From: Bostrychus sinensis
Taxonomy: Eukaryota > Chordata > Actinopteri > Gobiiformes > Eleotridae
Reading direction: 5' to 3'
DNA length: 64,000 nucleotides
NCBI GenBank assembly: GCA_020698575.1
Contig: CM036244.1
Span: 28,804,034 to 28,868,033 of the forward strand
This document shows positions 12,722-25,728 of this stretch, one piece after another. The notes beneath the pieces are model-generated. The model was not told where the DNA came from and did not search any database. It saw only the letters and a list, made by a program, of their open reading frames with translations. The position numbers and the translations under genes were made by a program. Positions within the stretch are counted from its first letter, which is position 1. Each line of letters begins with the position of its first letter.

Positions 12722-13060
12722 TTTGGAACGATACAATTCGATACGATTCAGCACCTTCATATTGGCACAGTCGATACAGCAACTTCTTACCAAAAATCAT
12801 AAATGTATAATCTCAACTCTAGAATTGCAACCGGGGTTGATTATGTCAAGCAGACAGAGAGCGACGAAAAGTTGAATATTATTTCATTTCAAACACAAAC
12901 ATGACATCCAAAAAGACGTATCTAGTTTATCAGATTTATAATATAAAAATTTCTATATACACTATAGAAAATTATATGATTCGATACAGGTAAATTTTAT
13001 CGATATAATTGTATCGGAGGAATAAAAAAAGATAAATTGATATAGTAACTGAATTGTTAC
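12722..13060. repeat. CGATAC-rich degenerate DNA-transposon repeat
   Basis: Repeated CGATACAATTCGATACGATT near 12730 and its mirror-like ATTCGATACAGG and ATAATTGTATCGGAGG near 12980-13020. This resembles fish hAT-type interspersed repeats. The boundaries are unclear. Confidence 0.35.
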
Positions 13061-13122
13061 AAGCCTATAATTTAGTCCATATCACTCTTGCTAAATACTC
13101 TTTTTTACTGCTTTATGTAATG

Positions 13123-14330
13123 TAGAGCTGGACGATTCAGCCTAAAAAAAAATCTCTGATTGTTTCACAAAAAATTCAATTTACGATTTAAAAACGATTT
13201 TTTTCCCCCACTTACTTAAAATCAAACTGAAGACAACAGAGAAATTGTCCAAAACAAGCTTTATTGCTTTGATTTTCTCTTGAGGTTAAAGTGCAATCAG
13301 ACAATTCAAATAGAAGAGAAGGCCCTGTGATTTTACGGGGGATTTTCTTAAAAGTTGCGCTAAAAGTTGCAATTTTTTCTTGCCAATATTTCTTCTTAAA
13401 AATATTAGCTAGAACTGTAAAAACTAACAAAATCTGTTTGTAAACATATGTGAGGTGGTAATTAATGTAATTAAAAATACCTGTATTTGAACAGGCCAAG
13501 TGTACCTACTTTTTAAAATGACATTGCTGTGTTATTAGGCTGTTTTTTGGGGCTCCTGCAGCTGATTCTGATTCTGTTCCTCTCAGATCTTCTCTGGTGA
13601 TTCCTGTTGTGCGCTGTAGAACATCCAGTCATTAAAAACAGAGGAAGTTTGCTGTGCTAGGTTTTCAGGAAGATTATTAGCCTGCAACATTAACGTTTAA
13701 AGAACACTGACCTCAAACTTCATTGTTGTCTAAATACGCTGCCCATTCAACTTTTTAGGCAACTATATCACCATGGCAACGCAGACAGCTTTTCAGAGTG
13801 ACACCAGACAGAACTAGAAAGCACCGTGTTCGTCTCCTCCTTTAGTCCCATCCGCACCGCTGCTGCTGGTGAGCACCTGCGACCTCATGTGCGCTCGATC
13901 TCCGCGCTATAGCTCCGAGTTGCTCCGCACCGAACCTCCGTCCTCCGCACCGCACCTCCACACCGTTTTGTCTTTAGCTCAACCCGTCCTCCGCTGTGCA
14001 TTACCGGTGTGCTGCTGCTGATAGAGTTGCTTAGTTTTGACAAAGTTGCAGGGTTGCGCTGAATTCGTGGGGTTTGCTTGATTTTGCATTAATAGTTGCG
14101 ATTGCAACATTGCAAAATCCTGTAGGGACTGACTTTGCAGCGGGGCGCTGTTTGTGCTCCGTCTGACACCGCAAACCCAAACCAATTCCACACAACTGAC
14201 AACACTGTGCCTTTCTTAGGAACGAGTTCTTCCCTGATCCCTGCCATGTTGTTTGTTACGGGAGCCCAGAGCGCCGGTGGTGGACGTTTTTTTAAAATTG
14301 ATTTTTATTTAAACAAGTCGACCTGCCCTA
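13123..14330. mobile_element. Probable degenerate DNA transposon with a CpG-rich middle
   Basis: The left end TAGAGCTGGACGATTCA and the reverse complement of the right end, TAGGGCAGGTCGACTTG, match at about 12 of 17 positions. The interior 13850-14170 is clearly richer in GC and CpG than the surroundings and includes trinucleotide-like GCTGCTGCTG. Target duplication is not convincing. The class (hAT-like) is a guess. Confidence 0.35.
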
Positions 14331-15500
14331 CAAATTCGAATTAATCGAAAATGTAATGTAATGTAAATGTATAAAACTTGAACCACTGGGAGAGCACACT
14401 GCTAAAGCAATGGCATTTTCTTCCTGTAAGTGTAGAAGAGAAAATCATTTAAGAAGACTCCAGTGATCTCATTCCTCCAAACATTTGTTCTTTGAGGCAT
14501 TGCTGATTTTGAAAAAAGTATTTTCATTAAAACCCACTTTAAATTTTTTGAATTATGAACTAACAAATAAGCACTGAGAAGTTTTAAAGTCCAAGTTTGG
14601 AAGTGGCTGACAATCAAGTAAAGTTTTATTGATGGCAAATGCAAAAAGAAAGAAGAATTCAGGTTGAGTGTCATAACATGGCATTTCCATCATTACATTT
14701 ACTTTTAGTCTCTCAAAGAAAAAAATAATTTTACAAAATTCCTTCTTTTAATCCAATCTAGTAACCTTCAGAATTCATAACTATATCTCTTTAAAGGAAT
14801 AGCCTTAGACACAAGATTGTTAGCAAAATATATTTTCCTTTTTGGCATAATTGTAGCTGTTTTTACATCCAAAATTGTGTTCCACCTCCATAGCAGGATG
14901 TCAGCCTCTTTTCAAAATGAATCATACATCAGTTGGCCAAAAATAGTAGTGGTTCGGTGTGTACTTAATCACACACCGTGGGTCCTATAGTGTGTCTGTT
15001 GTTGTCTCCAAACTCTCTCTCGGCTGTGCCCCGACTGCAGCGAACAGTCCAACCTGTCAAAGCTGCATCGTGCTGGAGGACTCCTCAAATCCCTCATTAA
15101 TGCACATTCAAAAAATGTCACGCCGCAATAAAACTCACTTCAAGGCTCATTTTTTACAAGCAATGCTCCACTCCCTACTGACCTTTTTGCACAAATCTCA
15201 ATATTACACCCTTGTCATCTGTGGTAGTTTTAAATTTATTTGATTCTGTCAAATGGCATGAAATAAATGCCAACGATTCAAAATCAGCTAAATGATGAAT
15301 TCTTTCCTCAAATTGCCACTTAAAGACAGCTTCTAAAACTTTTTGAAACCACATCCTTTAAAAGATCCTTAGTGCAGTAAGAAATAAGAATTATTGTACG
15401 TATTATTGTACGTATTCTTGCAGAATGCTTTGGTTTGGTTTTCTGTTTTTGTTAGAAACTAAGAGAATGAAAATCCTCAGGCAAGAAGAAGTCAAACAAT

Positions 15501-15665
15501 CTCTCTGGGTGGGCCCTACATGTTCTTCCTGTGTTACTGTGAGTTTTTCTCAGTTTACTCTGGGTTCCTCCCACCATCCAAAGACATGCATTTGTTAATC
15601 TCTGAGTTTACTGAGTTGCTCCTAATAAATGAATAGTTTTCTGTCTGTGTCTGTCTCTATAGTGG
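15501..15665 (+). repeat. L2-type LINE 3' fragment
   Basis: Contains CATGTTCTTCCTGTGTTACT...TCCTCCCACCATCCAAAGAC, the segment that precedes the GTGTCAGCCCTG tail in the same family. The ORF over it (15629-15976) is not a gene. Confidence 0.5.
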
Positions 15666-16319
15666 TGTTCACATTTGTTGAGTTTAGCTCACTTCAACCT
15701 AACTTAAGGGTGCTTCCTGGGAAAGATTGTGAGTGCAATCAGCCTCTTGTGTGCACCAAACAAATGTACACCAGTCTGCCTGAAATCAATGGTCTCAGTG
15801 CGGTATGCTTTGAGGCGTGGAGTGGTCTTGGTCTGGTCTTGGTGAAGTGCGAATGCAACGTAAGCCAAACTACCGCAAGGGCATACAAAAACATATGCAC
15901 ATTTAACTTGACTATCAGGAAAAAATGCAAAAAAGGATATACTGTAAATAAGTATATGTATTTACAATGTTGCTAACATAGCTAACAAATGTAAAACACT
16001 GCTAAAACAACACAGCCTTCATAATATTCACTAGAGAAGATCCACAGTTGTATTCAGCCAAAATCGCTGCTCAAACCAAACACTTCATTAAATACTAATG
16101 AAAGTTGGGATTGGGATGCTGGGGATATTGGGATATATAGAGCTGAAGAGTCAGACTTTCGACCAATATATGAGCAGGGTTTTTTAAGTTTTTCTCAGTA
16201 AATACTGCCCCCTACAGTCATGGTGTGTTACTGCTCATTAAGTCAGTTTGTTTCATTTGGCAGAACTCAATTTCAATTTCAACCACACCAATTACATCAT
16301 CAGCACAGGTGTGGACTTT

Positions 16320-16470
16320 TGTCCCCAAGTGTACCAAATCCTCTGGACAGCCCAGTGACTCACTGGCCACTGTTTAGGGTGTAACCTGTCTAAAGGCCAT
16401 AGTTGCTGGGACAAGCTCCAGTCACAAACCCTAACAGCAAAAGGAGGAAGAAGATGAATCAATGAACAAT
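16320..16470 (+). repeat. L2-type LINE 3' end, diverged
   Basis: Reads like the family tail (AGGGTGTAACCTGTCTAAAGG...GCTGGGACAAGCTCCAG...GGAAGAAGATGAAT) with many substitutions. Confidence 0.45.
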
Positions 16471-16619
16471 GACTTACAATGATACAAACTTTTCACAAGG
16501 ATGGTGGCCCACTGAGTATCTAACATGTGTGGCTAGTAGGATGTGTTACTTCCAAAACTGTGAATGCTGAGGACATAAATGTCTTTGTAGCTTTATCAAC
16601 GTTTAGCAAATGATCATAC

Positions 16620-16840
16620 ATTATGCCGTGTCAACAAGTCACAAAGTCTTGAGTCAATGAAGACTGGTCCAAGTCAAATTCAAGTTGAGTCATTAGCAAT
16701 TAAAATTGCGGTCTGATTCCTGAGTCTCAAAGAATGTTGAGTCAAATCCAATCATCTTGAGTTGAGGTGCGAGTCCAAGTCAAGTCCAAATGAACTGAGT
16801 ATGAGTCCAAGTCTGAGTTGACTCAACAAAATGAGTATAT
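16620..16840 (+). repeat. GAGTCC/AAGTCAAGTC-rich repeat just upstream of the IgLON promoter
   Basis: About 220 nt dominated by imperfect AAGTC, GAGTC and GAGTCCAAGTC units. The same family is present, split by another element, around 41570-42380. It ends about 120 nt before the CCAAT box. Confidence 0.6.
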
Positions 16841-16959
16841 GTATAGGGTGCAACATTGACACCTTGAGTAGGATTCTGTTTATAAATGGGGAAAAATTCA
16901 AATCAGCCAAAAGACGAAGAGACAAAACCTAGGACTGTTTATGGATGAATAACAGTTGC

Positions 16960-17299
16960 TTCAGCCAATCAGTGAGGAGTACCGGCTGCTCTCCCCTTGC
17001 GCTCCCAACCCCCAGCCTCACAGAGCGCGGTCCCTCTGTGTGGTGTACTGTGCGGAGGAGAGTGAGATCGACTGACTCTGCTTAGTGCGTGCCTGTGCCG
17101 ACAACTACTTGCTCCGAACCTAAAGCCTCTTCAGTGCAACCGAAAGTGGGGATGAAAAGCAATCCAAACTGACACTGCAGAAAGGAGAGAAGAAAAATAA
17201 ATCAGGCAGCAGCTGTGTGAATCCCTTTTGTGGTAAGCTACAAAAGAGGGGGTCTCTCAAGCAAAACAAGCACATCAGAAACTGCAGTGATTTGGAAGC
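16960..17299 (+). promoter_or_regulatory. Probable promoter and 5' leader of the IgLON exon
   Basis: A CCAAT box in good NF-Y context lies at 16965-16969. It is followed by sequence richer in GC and CpG than its surroundings (16980-17110), and then a purine-rich leader running into the ATG at 17300. I see no TATA box. Transcription would plausibly start near 17000-17050, giving a leader of about 250-300 nt. An upstream ATG at 17152 opens a six-codon ORF. The exact start site is inferred. Confidence 0.5.
17152..17172 (+). other. Short upstream ORF in the IgLON leader
   Basis: ATG followed by five sense codons and TGA, ending 127 nt before the main ATG. If the leader starts near 17000-17050, ribosomes would meet this first and must reinitiate or scan past it. 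Its importance is inferred. Confidence 0.4.
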
Positions 17300-17360
17300 A
17301 TGTACAACTCTGTATGCATCATCGTCCTGGCTTGGGTCTTTGCCACGCTGGTATTCCCAG
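17300..17360 (+). CDS. First coding exon of an IgLON cell-adhesion protein (neurotrimin/OPCML type): signal peptide
   Basis: Seen: ATG at 17300 with A at -3 and an in-frame TGA at 17288-17290, so this is the start. Twenty codons read MYNSVCIIVLAWVFATLVFP, then one base (G) before the donor GTAAGT at 17361, giving phase 1. Residues 5-19 form a hydrophobic signal-peptide core. Known: human neurotrimin and the alternative OPCML isoform also begin with 21-residue leaders (M-H-N-S... and M-Y-H-P...) ending in Gly at a phase-1 junction, before V-P-V-R-S-G-D and three Ig domains with a GPI anchor. Inference: this is the matching fish exon. The protein would be a GPI-anchored adhesion molecule on neurons. 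No Ig exon lies downstream in the window, which fits the very long first intron of this family. Which paralogue it is cannot be settled from 21 residues. Confidence 0.72.
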
Positions 17361-17534
17361 GTAAGTCTGCATCTCTGTATTCTTTCCTATACAACTTTAA
17401 GCATTTGTGGAAGCATCTAATTGTCTTTCATTTAGCAAGGTGATTAAAATATGTAAAAGTTAAGTTGGTAACACTTTATAAAAAACTCACCACAACTGTA
17501 ATAAAGCATTAATGTTGAAGTAATGCTTTGTAAA

Positions 17535-17690
17535 TGATTAAATTTCAATTCATTTTTATTTATATAGCCCAATATCACAACAGCTGTCGCCTCAAAAGGG
17601 TTAGTCACACAATCAAACATGAACACACAATCAAGGGAAAACTCCTAAAAAACCCAGCTGTGGGGAAAAAAAAGAAGAAACCTTAACTAC
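17535..17690 (+). repeat. Interspersed repeat of the 'TTTATATAGCCCAATATCACAA' family
   Basis: Text from ATTTTTATTTATATAGCCCA to CCCAGCTGTGGGGAAAAAAA matches a very common teleost retroposon tail. It sits about 180 nt downstream of the IgLON exon donor. Confidence 0.5.
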
Positions 17691-17699
17691 TCACTTAAC

Positions 17700-19630
17700 T
17701 AATGCTTTTATAGTGTGGGATATTTGAAAGTGTCACCCGAAAGTGTTCCATTCTTGTCAGTGTCAGGGTCTGCCGTGACACTAAGCTTTTGTGAGTTTGT
17801 AAAGTGAAACGCAAAGCCAATTATAACATGTTCCCAGCTCAGCGATAACATAATTTGTCAGATGTTTACATCAAAATCCATTTCACCAGCTCCCATTTGA
17901 AAATGTATTGATCAGCGAGCTCTGAGAATGTATGGGTCGATGTTAATACCACTGAAAGATCTGACTAGCAGTGGAAGAATATTACTGATGCTGAATAAAT
18001 CAGAGAAGTTTCCCTCTCACCTTCCCACGTGCTTATTTCGGTTGCCGCTTTCTCATGTGGCTGCAGTGAAACCCGGACTTTTCCTAAATCTCTTCAGTAC
18101 TATCACAGGGGACTTCTGCTAAAATTACATTAAGCATTCCCGACGTCTAGAAATGCAAATATGCCCCTAGCCACTGCCAAAGTGAGAGCAATATGTTTCC
18201 CCACCTCAAAGGGATTATGTGAAGCCGATTACGTGAGACAGTCTGACAGCCAAATAATGTGATGCATGGCTCGCTGCTTTTACCTTTTATATTGTACTAA
18301 CTCTGGTTCCAAGGAAGTTTCACCAGGAACTTTAAGCCTTTCGGCCAGCAAAGAGCAGAGGAGAATATTTAATTTGTCAAGAGGAGACAGTTGTGCCCTG
18401 TGTAGCATTGTTACATAATTTGCTTTAAGGGAACATAAAGTTGCCTACACATCATCTGTTAGTGAGAATTTGCTTACATTAGAAAACAGCTGTCTTAAAT
18501 GTACTGTGCATTGCATTATACTCTCGCAGCAGTAGTGGTATCACACACTGGTGACTGAGTGGTCCCATTCCAGTCTGTCAGCAGTTGAACAGATTGGCTG
18601 TGGTGACCGATGGTTATCACAGCACTGATAAATCTGGCGGCTTGCATTTCCATTAAATCAGCCTAAGATCAATGGCTTTCTTCACCTTGCCTATTAGCCT
18701 ATTAATCTAATGTAAGGGTCCCTCCCCACCCTCAGTAATGGGACCACAGCCTGATGCAGCACTTATTAGCCAGTCAAGGTGGCTCACATAGGACGTACTC
18801 CTATACATCTTACTGATTTTGGTGTGTTGGGAATATTCATTTAACAGCCTCTAATTACTTTGTCTGTGTTGTGACTGACCTGTTTGATGATCAAAACATA
18901 GCAACTAAGATAATGTACCACATTACCATAGGTACAAGCTGAAAAAAAGTTAACTCTTTCAATAGAGTCTGTGTTTACTGTGCAGTAGAGCAGAAATATG
19001 ATAGAGGTGGTGCTGTAAACATAAGAAGGACTCAGTAACTAACGTTCTTCTTCTGCTTCATTTTCCCCCTTGGAGCACCCCATACATTTCGGAGTAAAGC
19101 ACTATTGTAAATATTCACAGGGCCAGTTGATTCCTGTGTGATCCCTCACTTGGCTTTACTTTCATTTTCCTTTTTGTGTATCTGTCCAGAGTTTTTTCTG
19201 CCATGATGGAAACCGAGAAATAAATACATCACTAGCCTGTTGTTATGCTAACCGCAATATGCCACTTTCTTGTGAGACTTCCGTGACAGTGGGTTGGCGA
19301 CACTCATGCTTTCAAATGTCAGTTTTGGCCTGGAGACAGCAGAGGGAGATGTCGGATGCTTCATTCATCTCACAACACTGAATTAACCTTCACACACTCC
19401 AACACTGCTTATTTACAGTAAAAAAGTTTCTGAGTTCCATTTTAAAAAGAAATCATTGTGAATTGTTTTTTAATATTGAAGACATTTTACCTTCATCCCA
19501 GAGGCTTTTTCAGTTCTTTGTTAGGTTTGTTCTTTCTTAGCTTGTAAGTTAGGTTAAAGACCAAGTCCAGATGACTTCTTTTAAAAGCTTTTTCTTGTGA
19601 TATGTAACATCTTTAAATGTAAGTGAGATC
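17700..19630. other. Intron 1, no gene seen; enhancer-like unique sequence at about 18120-18830
   Basis: No credible exon. From 18120 to 18830 the sequence is free of recognisable repeats and more balanced in composition. It contains several AT-core homeodomain-type sites (for example TATTAGCCTATTAATCTAAT near 18690) and GATAAATC-type words. I suggest it is conserved non-coding sequence, but conservation cannot be seen from one genome. Confidence 0.3.
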
Positions 19631-21553
19631 AATCCCACCGTAGGAGACAACAAACCTCCAGCCACAATATGGCAGTCCCAAACCCACGTAAATGAGGGGG
19701 TTGTGTCAAGAAGGGCATCTTGCACTTAGAACTTGGAAAGTATCCACGTGCATGATTGGCTGTGGAGACTTCTGAAAGAAAGGGAGCAGCCAAAACAGGC
19801 TATAAGTTTAGTGTAGTTTTATGTTTGCATGTTTATCATATCCACTGACTTTTGGACTGATCCAGACAATGATTGCAAGGTTTTGTCTACCCAGTGAGCA
19901 CAATTATATCCAGGATATGGAAACATTTTGGGCCCATGATGAAAGTCAACTTTCCATATTCATTGCACCTAGGCCATTATAATGTAAACTGATTCAAATT
20001 ACATTGGTTTGGGTTCATTCTGAATTAGCTTTTAAATACTATGCCTGCATAACCAGCAAGCCCATAAAACTAGACACACTGAGGTATTTGCTAATACTTT
20101 AAATGTCAGTATCCCAAAAGCACCACTTTCATATCTTCAGAATAATGGTAAAGAATGAAAAGGCTCTGGGGCATAATAACACTTTGAAGTAAAGTAAGTT
20201 CATCTAACCTTGTATTACTTATCCACTTGTTTGTGTTGTAAATGAGAAAGTGGAAATGCATAGCTCGTTAGTGCTGAATAATGCAGCTAAACATATCAGC
20301 ATTATTTTCCAGGATTCTTTTCGCTCCTTATTCTCTCAGGGAGGGCCTTTTGCTGAGCGTGCATGTTCTTTTTCAGCACTGCCCTGCTTCACACTCATAC
20401 ACTTTGTGGGCACAGCATCACACCTGGGACCCCACACTAGTAGCCTATGTCTTGCCCAGGGGCATTGCACACTGAAGTTTGATTTCTGTCTGCCATTCTT
20501 TCTCCTAGTGTTGTAAAAATGCAGCTTTTTGGTGAATAGACAATAGGTATACTCCTTTTATACTAAGTAATTTTTCGGTGATTTTAAACATATTCATATA
20601 AACTGTTACTGGTTTGAAGAAGTCAAAGCCATGAATCCACTGATACTTAATTCCAAGTGACTATAGAAGAACACAAATGTAGTTGTGTCCTGCTGGAGGT
20701 TGTTAAAGGGTTTCTTGTTTTATCAAAAGCAGCTATTTCCTTTGTATCTACCTTTCCAATAATGAAGAACACTTACTTATTTCTCAAAGCTATATTGTTG
20801 ATTGCTGAAAGGGATTGGAACAGTCTGGATCAAACATAGTGCAGAATCTTGCACATCTACAGTTGGAGTTGTTCCTTTTCTACTGGAATTAATTGGACTG
20901 TCATTGTGAAATATGCAGCCAAGATCTGAACTAGCACGGCTTTGTGTAATGCCCAAAGACAGTGACTCTTGTACTGCTGCACCGCTGGTGTGGTGAGGGT
21001 TCAGGGTCTTCCACTAGACTCATTTGCATGAGAAAATGAAGCTGTCTGAGAGCGGGTGGGGAAATGTTTTAAGCAAACACTAAATTTAGTTGTGGAGTAA
21101 TTCTATTCACTTGTCTCTTTTCTATAGTATTATCTTCACAGAGGACCTAATCTGAAACTCAGCCTGTCAGCTCAAAATAGGACTGACCCGCAAGATCATT
21201 TATTTCCCATTAGTGTGGGATGTGTTATTATGGGAACACTAGATGATGACTGTGTAGTAGCCTGATGATTCCAGTTCAATTTAGACAAACGGCTTATTGT
21301 TGGGTTTTTCTTACAAAATACTTAGGAAAAGCCACAGATTTGAGATTAATGCCTTCCAAAACAACCCCATCAGCACAATTTTAATTTAGTTCAATCAAGG
21401 AACAATTGTTTTCTGCTTTTCTGCAGCCTTTTATGGTGAACACCTTAAGATTAAGACTAGCTCATCATGATAAATGAAAGTTCTAAATTACAGTGCTGTA
21501 AAAATTGTTATTGGTGCAAAAAAATAAAAAAATAAAAAAATGCTGTTACCTAA

Positions 21554-22144
21554 GGCTATATCCACACAGACAAAACCGTTAATGTTTCAGAAACATTTTC
21601 CGTAAATGGGTGGGTACAATAGGTACAAAAGCACTGAAAAAGCTAAAATACATACATGTATGCCACGCCTTTTAGTGGCGCAATAATGCTGCCACAGAAA
21701 CACATTAACAACAGACATGTACACAGGGCATGTGCAGAAAACTGGTGCAGCGTAAACATTATAAAATAGATGTGAATATGAATGTGGGAACTACAAAGGT
21801 GACTTTAGTCCTTAGTGAGAGGGGCAAAATATTTTGCTGTAAAAGCCATAAAAAACTCAGAAGCATCTGCAGGTTGAACATAACCCCATGGCATTGCTGT
21901 TGTTGATGTTGTCGGAGTTTAGCGCATGCGGGGAGGGAAGGGAGAGGTTGGGCTAGAAAAGATGCGTATGCGCTGTAAACACGGAAACATGTATACGGAG
22001 TTTTGAAGTCTTTCCACTCTTGGACCTGGTTTAAAAAATGGACGCATTTGGGCTCCCAAAATGCCAGATCCATGTGGACGAAATACCTATACAATAAGAA
22101 ACCTTTGTGGATACGCCTCAGCCCATCTCCTTGTGGACAAGGCC
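21554..22144. mobile_element. PIF/Harbinger-type MITE flanked by TAA
   Basis: TAA at 21551-21553 and 22145-22147 flanks imperfect inverted ends (GGCTATATCCACACAGA against GGCCTTGTCCACAAGGA). The 591-bp length and lack of transposase fit a non-autonomous element. The 170-residue ORF that overlaps it on the minus strand (to 22271) runs across the element's right end and is not a gene. Confidence 0.55.
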
Positions 22145-23090
22145 TAAGAGTGCTTTGAAAATATTTTGCACAGTACTGAAAGTATGGGTTTATGAGTGGA
22201 ATATGAGCTTGTTGTAACACAAATACAACATAGTCAGCAGTGTGTTTACAGTCAGTTTTATCTGAAAACATGATGTACTATTGAAGTAAAAGCAACCATT
22301 TGTCACTGTCTTGTGTATAGTGGACAAACGCAGCTGTTCTGATTGCAGCCCATACTTTGCAGCAATTGGAATTAATAGCAAGAGGTACGACTTGTGAGTT
22401 ATCCTTCAGACAATCTGCTGTTGGGCCGAGAGCTACTCCACACTGTAATTCCTCCAAAGAACATGAGACCTCTTCCAAGCCACCATATTTATCAACCTGA
22501 TAGAGGCTGGAGATAAAGTTTCAGACAAAGCTCTTTCAACTTTCCTGATCCATGCGTGACTCATACAGAATAACCTCACAAGCTCTGTCTGATTGAGCCA
22601 TTTATCATAATGACAACATGCCTTCAGCCAGCTATAGACAGCTCCAGTGTCAGCTCCGAGTATTCATCCCTTAAGAGTTAAACTCTCAATACCCTCAAGG
22701 CCTAAAATGAAGAATTGCAATTATCATATAGTCAAATAGGTTGTGAAACTGAAGCTTGTATTTATTACCACCAGTGTATTGTATTTGAGAATAAGTTGGT
22801 CAATGTTGGTTTACTTTAGAAAGTGTTATGTGCTAAGTGCTAATATTTTGTAAAGGCTCTGTATTGTTTTCCAGTCATAGTGAGGCCTCTTTAATACTAG
22901 TGTTTTAATAGCTCTGGCAACCCAAATATGGAGCTCACCCCGCTTTTGTTTTTTGATGAGTGGATTTTACAACCAAAACATAATTCCAAACATCAACTTT
23001 TACAAGGTAAAAAAATGTTTTGACTTGTTAATAAAATGACTGTACTATTGTTATCAGTGACCACACAGAAAAACAATGTTTACATTATAT

Positions 23091-23540
23091 CACTGGTTCC
23101 CAAACTTTTCGGTCTTGAGTACCTCCAGGACCTTGATTAGTCCTGGTTTGGACCTGGTGTAGTGCTGGTATAGTCTTAAACTATGATTATTTAACATTAG
23201 TGACTAAGTTAACTTGGTTTAGCTCTGGTTTTAGATCTGGTTTATTTCTGATTGTAGACTTTTTTTTCCTGGTTTAGTTTTGGTTTTTGACCTGGTCTAT
23301 TTCTTGTTGAGTTCTGGTTTTAGACCAGGTTTAGTCCTAGTTTAGACCTGGTTTAGTCCCTGGTTTTTCCTTTTATTAGTGTTGCATCCATTGCTATAGT
23401 CCCAGACAAATCCTGATTTAGGTTTATTTTAGTCTTTCAAATGCATAAAGGTACTATAAATGATCAAATAACTCCACATATCCCCTGCAGTGTCCTTGTG
23501 TACCCCTAGGGGTCCCTGTACCCCTGTTGGGAAACACTGG
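23091..23540. mobile_element. hAT-type non-autonomous element with CTGGTTTAG internal repeats
   Basis: A perfect 8-bp duplication CATTATAT flanks it (23083-23090 and 23541-23548). The ends CACTGGTTCCCAAAC and GTTGGGAAACACTGG are inverted repeats of the hAT type. The interior is an imperfect array of roughly 11-mers (CTGGTTTAGWC). The same array in reverse complement occurs at 63756-63884. Confidence 0.75.
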
Positions 23541-24224
23541 CATTATATAAATATCTATGCCCTTAAATTACTCACAGCTGACACTAACTTATGTTGCTAT
23601 GGCAGGTGGAAAGTGTGTCAATCTATCACCCTCTCACCTTTCCCACAGTTCACATCACTCATGCGGCTCTATGACACATTTGTATTGTGTCAGTTTGGGT
23701 CAAGCTGAGCTCTAAACTCTAAAAATATATCAACTGTGAGTTGTGAAGTGTTAGACCATAAAATGCACAGCTGTGTGAAGTGTTGTCAGTGAGGTGCAGT
23801 GTGTACAGGTTCATGTCTATTGTCAGCTTTTTTCACAAGAAATTCCTTTATGTGAAAAATAATACATAATATCTAAAAATAATATAAACGTTGCGGAACT
23901 TTTAACATATCTTGTTAAAAGTTCTTGTCTTCTTGTATATCTTTTTAGATACGCAATTGTCTAAAATACATTTCTGTGTCAGGTTTTTTTTTTTTTTTTG
24001 CCCCAAGACCTTTACTTATTCACATCTGACCTCTTTTGACTTGACTTTGACTTGCAAGTATGGTGTTCAGAGATGTGCAGGATGACTAACTTTATTCAGA
24101 AATAATGGCTTGTACTCAGAAAGACTGATACTTTTAAATATGATTTATCTCCTGAATAAAAGTCTTACTTGTCCTATTACTACGTCTTTCTTTAGACTAG
24201 TTTAAGAGCTAACAGTTTAGAATC

Positions 24225-24490
24225 AGCTTTTCCTTTCAGCTGGTGCAACTCCAACAATTTACTGGCACTTGTGTATGCAGTGGAAACCAATGCATACGCC
24301 AATTGCATAGCATTGACCAATCCTGGGACAGGGGATTCTTCTCTCTTTTCATCTTCTCTTTCCGAGGTTGCCACAGCAAATCATCTGCCTCCTTGCAGTG
24401 AATTGGATATTGATTTGGCAAGTTTTTACACCAGAAGCCCTTCCTGACAAAAGCCTCTCCGTTTATTAGGGCTTAGGACAGGCACAAAAA
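24225..24490 (+). repeat. SINE/LINE-tail repeat ('GTTGCCACAGCAAATCATCTGC' family)
   Basis: Contains GAGGTTGCCACAGCAAATCA, CCTTCCTGACAAAAGCCTCT and TTATTAGGGCTTAGGACAGG in the order seen in a common teleost repeat. Sister pieces are at 27235-27312, 40385-40575, 40730-40920 and, reversed, around 34065-34235. Confidence 0.5.
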
Positions 24491-25728
24491 TTGTCATATG
24501 ATATGTCAAAATTTAGACACATATTAACTGATTTAGTGTCTTATTTACAGTATCTTTGGCCAGTGGAAGATTTCAGTGTATGTGAATGTACTCGGCATTT
24601 GGGACACTGGGTTTTTGTCTCTATAGCAACAATCATTAACAGTGAGCCACTTGTAACACCCAGGCTAACTAAACACAAGGACCACTGTCTAATGTTCAGC
24701 TAAACTCAAACATTTTTGGCAAATAGTTCTTTCTAGATATTACCAGACAACTCCCTTAAGCTCAAACTGAATATAGGCTAAATAGGCACATTACACTCTC
24801 CAAATAAAACTAAGTTAATAAATAGGGAATGAATGGCACAAGCAAGAACAAACCTTCTAGTGTTATGCCATGAATATAGGAAGAGATGACAGAAGAAGAA
24901 TTCTATTGGCAATAGTGTATGCCACTGTTCCTGTAGCATAAAAATATGCTCTGTGCCTATTTAAACCTTTTATCAATTACTCACTGAACAAAATAATGTT
25001 GCTCATAGAAAAAGAGAAAAAAAAACCTGTTCTACCACAGCCTCAAATGACCTATTAAAGTTTTACTTGTTAAAAAACATATTTTTCATTGATGTATAGG
25101 ATACACCATGTCGACTCTGTAGGTCATAGGAACACACTGTTCCTATTCCTCTCTTGCAATTATATTTTTCTGCCTTGTCAGAAATGGGTAATTGAATAGA
25201 ATAGCCATCTATAGTAGCTGTGCTGGGAAATCACTTGTGTATTTGTTTATATAGGACATATGATGTTACATGTTTATACAGATGATTTGCTGTTTATTTG
25301 CCTGTGAGCAAATAAAAAATCCATGTTAAGACTACATTTTACTGAAACGGACAGTATGTTTTTTTTAATATATGTTTTAACAAACATCAACATTCCCCTT
25401 CAAAATAAAGTGTGGCATTCTCTGCACAGCAAACCTGCAAGGTCACAGGTAGGTGTCTGTACCTATCAAAAATGCTGCCTTTACCCTGCAGAATAGCCCT
25501 GAGACACTACACAGTTAGACACTCTGTGCCAGTGTCTAACCAAAGGGTGCTTTTTCTGAATCCGCTGGAACAATATGCATTGCCTTGCCAGAAGTTTACA
25601 CAGTAAAGCCATCTTCCCACAGGATAAAGACTAGAGGCAACTGTGGCTGTTTTGTCTGTTACCAACAAAAAATCTGTGTTACAGGCAATACGATTAGGTT
25701 TGGTGTTGATCCAAATCATTGTCTATAT

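Noticed and set aside
15629..15976. 115-codon ORF with a signal-peptide-like start
   Set aside because: Begins inside an L2-type tail; no splice sites or family.
21759..22271. 170-codon ORF, minus strand
   Set aside because: Runs across the right end of a TAA-flanked MITE, so it cannot be an old gene.
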